From contig NBBA01000001.1 in assembly GCA_002794785.1 (NCBI GenBank), positions 4,402,001-4,466,000 of the forward strand: 64,000 nt of DNA, read 5' to 3'. This DNA comes from Coniferiporia sulphurascens (taxonomy: Eukaryota > Basidiomycota > Agaricomycetes > Hymenochaetales > Hymenochaetaceae). How positions within the stretch are numbered: the stretch's first letter is position 1; each line of letters begins with the position of its first letter. Below are positions 61,970 to 64,000 of the stretch, piece after piece. Below the pieces are notes generated by a model. That model had not been told where the DNA came from. It was given only the letters and a program-made list of their open reading frames with translations, and did not search any database. Made by a program: the position numbers and the translations under genes.

Positions 61970-64000
61970 ATGGACTACCGCGATCCTCGCCCGCCGCGCG
62001 CCGCCCCGCCTCGCGGTCCGCCCTCCAACAATGCTCCTTCCTACTTCGATGGCAGAGACAGACCCCCACTGCAAACTGCCACAAGTCCTCGAGGCAATGT
62101 GTCCTTCCAGAACACCGAACGCGGTGATCGTCGCGCCCCTCTCGATGACAACAGGCAGCGTCATTTGTCGAATTATCGCGACAGCGCCCTGCCCCCGACT
62201 CCGAACGGCGCAAGGGACCCAGAGTCGGGCCATGGCCTCGATCCGGCCCACGTCGGCAGGAAGAAGAGTCTGGTGCGCCCTGACAGGGAAAAAATCGATC
62301 CTGGGCACCGTCAGTGGCATTACAGAACTCATGCTGCTCAACTCGAGGACGAAGGGAAGGGCAGAGTAGGGCTGATGCCGTCTAGTAAGTCCCGCGCCCG
62401 CCTCACCTGCGCATTTTCTGAGTACTTCCAGCCACTGGGAATTATCCCCAACGGGAAACTCTGCGCAGAGGAAAGTCGTTGCTCGGGCGAGAACAAGATA
62501 TCCCCGAGTCGGGCCTCGCCTTGTTCAAGCGCGGCGCTACTCTCCGCCGAAGGCAGTCTAGGCAGACTATCCACAGCGAGCCTGACGCCCCCCGCGAGAA
62601 GAAGACCTGCCTGCCCGACGTCCCTGGTCCCCACGACGCATGGATGACCTATTGTTATTTTCTCACCATCTGTATCCCAGGTTTCCTGCTAAGCGCATGC
62701 GGTGCGTGTAAAATTTGATGTTTTAAATTCTCAGAGCTGGTTTTTAACATCGACCGCAGGCATGCGTACTCCTGAACAGAAACGTGCTTGGCGCGAGAAG
62801 ATGGGTCTATTAAGTGTCATCTTACTGCTGATGGCTGGTGTCGCCTTCCTCACCTTTGGATTCACCCAAGCTGTCTGCGGCAAGCCCGCCCCGCGTTTTC
62901 GTACGGGTAGTGTGGGAAACAACTCGGTCATTATCCACGGATATGACTACGACTTCTCGAACTTCACCCACCCCCAAACAGCCTCTTTCAATGGGAGCGT
63001 CAACCCACTGCTTACGGGTGGATGGAATGTTGCTGGCGGCGATATCTCCTTTATGTTCCAGAATGTTGGTGAAAGCTGTAAAGGGATCATTACTGGCGCA
63101 GGTAATACGAGCATTCCGACGCAGAACGGCGACCTCGAGTGGTACTTCCCTTGCAATGTATACAATCAATTCGGGACTACGAGCGTCAATTCCTCAAACT
63201 ATGGTTCTTCCACGACTTGTCATGTTACTAGCACTGCGCGCAACGATCTTGCTGGTATATCCCCTCAGGGTCAGGTCTACTACAAGTGGTCCGATGTCAA
63301 AGATCCTTCTCGTAACCTCGCGGTTTTCGAATCGTAAGTAACGCCACTAATGGGTGTTCTTCGGTGCTAAAAGTTTTTCTTCAGTAATGTGTTGGACTTC
63401 AGTCTGCTCAAATGGCTGGACACGAATCAAGTGACTTTTCCTAGCATTTTTAACGATTTCATGACAGGGAACGGCACATACAACACACGGGACATCACGA
63501 TGCAGTTATACCGTACCAATCAGAAGACACTCGGTCACTGTCTTCAGGACGTTCTCACAGTCGGCTTCATCGACACAGACACGATTGGTTGCGTAGCTTC
63601 AGAGGTCGTTCTTTATGTCTCGCTCGTTTTTATCATTGGCGTTGTCGCTATTAAGTTTGGGATGGCCGTGCTTTTCGGCTGGTTCGTTTCTTGGAGGCTT
63701 GGCAACTTTAGCAACGAAACGTACGAGCAGCGCATGCAGCGTGCAGAGGAGATCGAGCACTGGACAGGTGACATCTATCGTCCAGCGCCTGGTCGCTACA
63801 GACCGAATGTCAAGAACAGCGGCTCCTCGGAGAAATTTACAGCCAAGAGAAGGACTTTCCTGCCTTCTACTTCGCGGTTCACACCATCCGATGCGCTATT
63901 GAAAGTCAGCGGGAACCGACCGACGACAACATATGGGAACATGGAGGCGGTTTCGTACAAGCGAAGTACGGCTTATGGAGGCAAGAAACTCAGTCCGCCG
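61970..64000 (+). CDS. Chitin synthase, class IV/Chs3-type, N-terminal part
   Basis: Integral membrane enzyme making cell-wall chitin from UDP-GlcNAc; the window ends before the catalytic domain. Exons 61970-62384, 62432-62701, 62760-63333 and 63385 to the edge join in frame, giving 625 residues so far. An Arg/Pro-rich cytosolic tail ([16 protein letters not shown]) contains the family stretch [20 protein letters not shown]. Spans occur at about 207-228 ([17 protein letters not shown]) and 243-267 ([20 protein letters not shown]), separated by [12 protein letters not shown], the hallmark of Chs3-type enzymes. A ~220-residue luminal segment with N-glycosylation sites (NFT, NGS, NTS) follows, then a span at about 494-523 and the charged stretch [20 protein letters not shown]. 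The gene continues past 64000. Confidence 0.93.

Overview
This is nuclear DNA of a filamentous basidiomycete, most likely an agaricomycete. Supporting signs are genes broken by many short GT-AG introns (about 45-75 nt), very small exons, and the families seen: a Chs3-type (class IV) chitin synthase, a fungal amino-acid permease, an ING/PHD protein, Fip1, Ipi1, an LRR-RhoGEF and a DUF6699-like protein. No rRNA, tRNA, CRISPR or intact transposon was found.

Layout. 1-2.98 kb: no gene, but two diverged copies of a ~155-bp sequence. 2.98-6.34 kb (+): an acidic protein with a kinase-like core and altered catalytic residues. 7.11-9.36 kb (+): amino-acid permease in ten exons. 10.8-12.2 kb (-) and 16.3-17.7 kb (+): a divergent duplicated pair of four-membrane-span RING-finger genes; the + copy is intact and the - copy carries frame breaks. 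19.5-25.3 kb (-): a long LRR-DH-PH Rho exchange factor. 27.8-31.1 kb (-): IPI1 ribosome-biogenesis gene, followed by an F-box-like relic (+). 33.9-36.0 kb (-): cation diffusion facilitator. 38.8-40.4 kb (+): secreted Pro/Ala-rich protein. 40.8-43.65 kb (-): FIP1, preceded in tandem by a small unknown gene (43.9-44.4 kb). 46.5-46.7 kb (-): small serine/proline-rich ORF. 47.9-50.8 kb (-): TBC RabGAP. 54.8-56.4 kb (+): ING/PHD gene, convergent with a quinone oxidoreductase (56.7-58.1 kb, -). 58.9-59.4 kb (-): small hypothetical. 60.3-61.3 kb (-): DUF6699-like protein. 61.97 kb to the right edge (+): chitin synthase, cut off by the window.

Most genes are unrelated housekeeping functions (polyadenylation, 60S biogenesis, Rab/Rho signalling, metal and amino-acid transport, cell wall) and there is no obvious metabolic cluster. 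The right part is gene-dense; the left part and 50.8-54.8 kb are gene-poor, and relics and duplicated genes are mainly on the left. The most distinctive item is the divergent pair of 4-TM plus RING proteins, whose 11-nt microexon is kept in both copies. Exon coordinates were derived by hand from reading-frame continuity and splice signals; where a junction is ambiguous this is stated.
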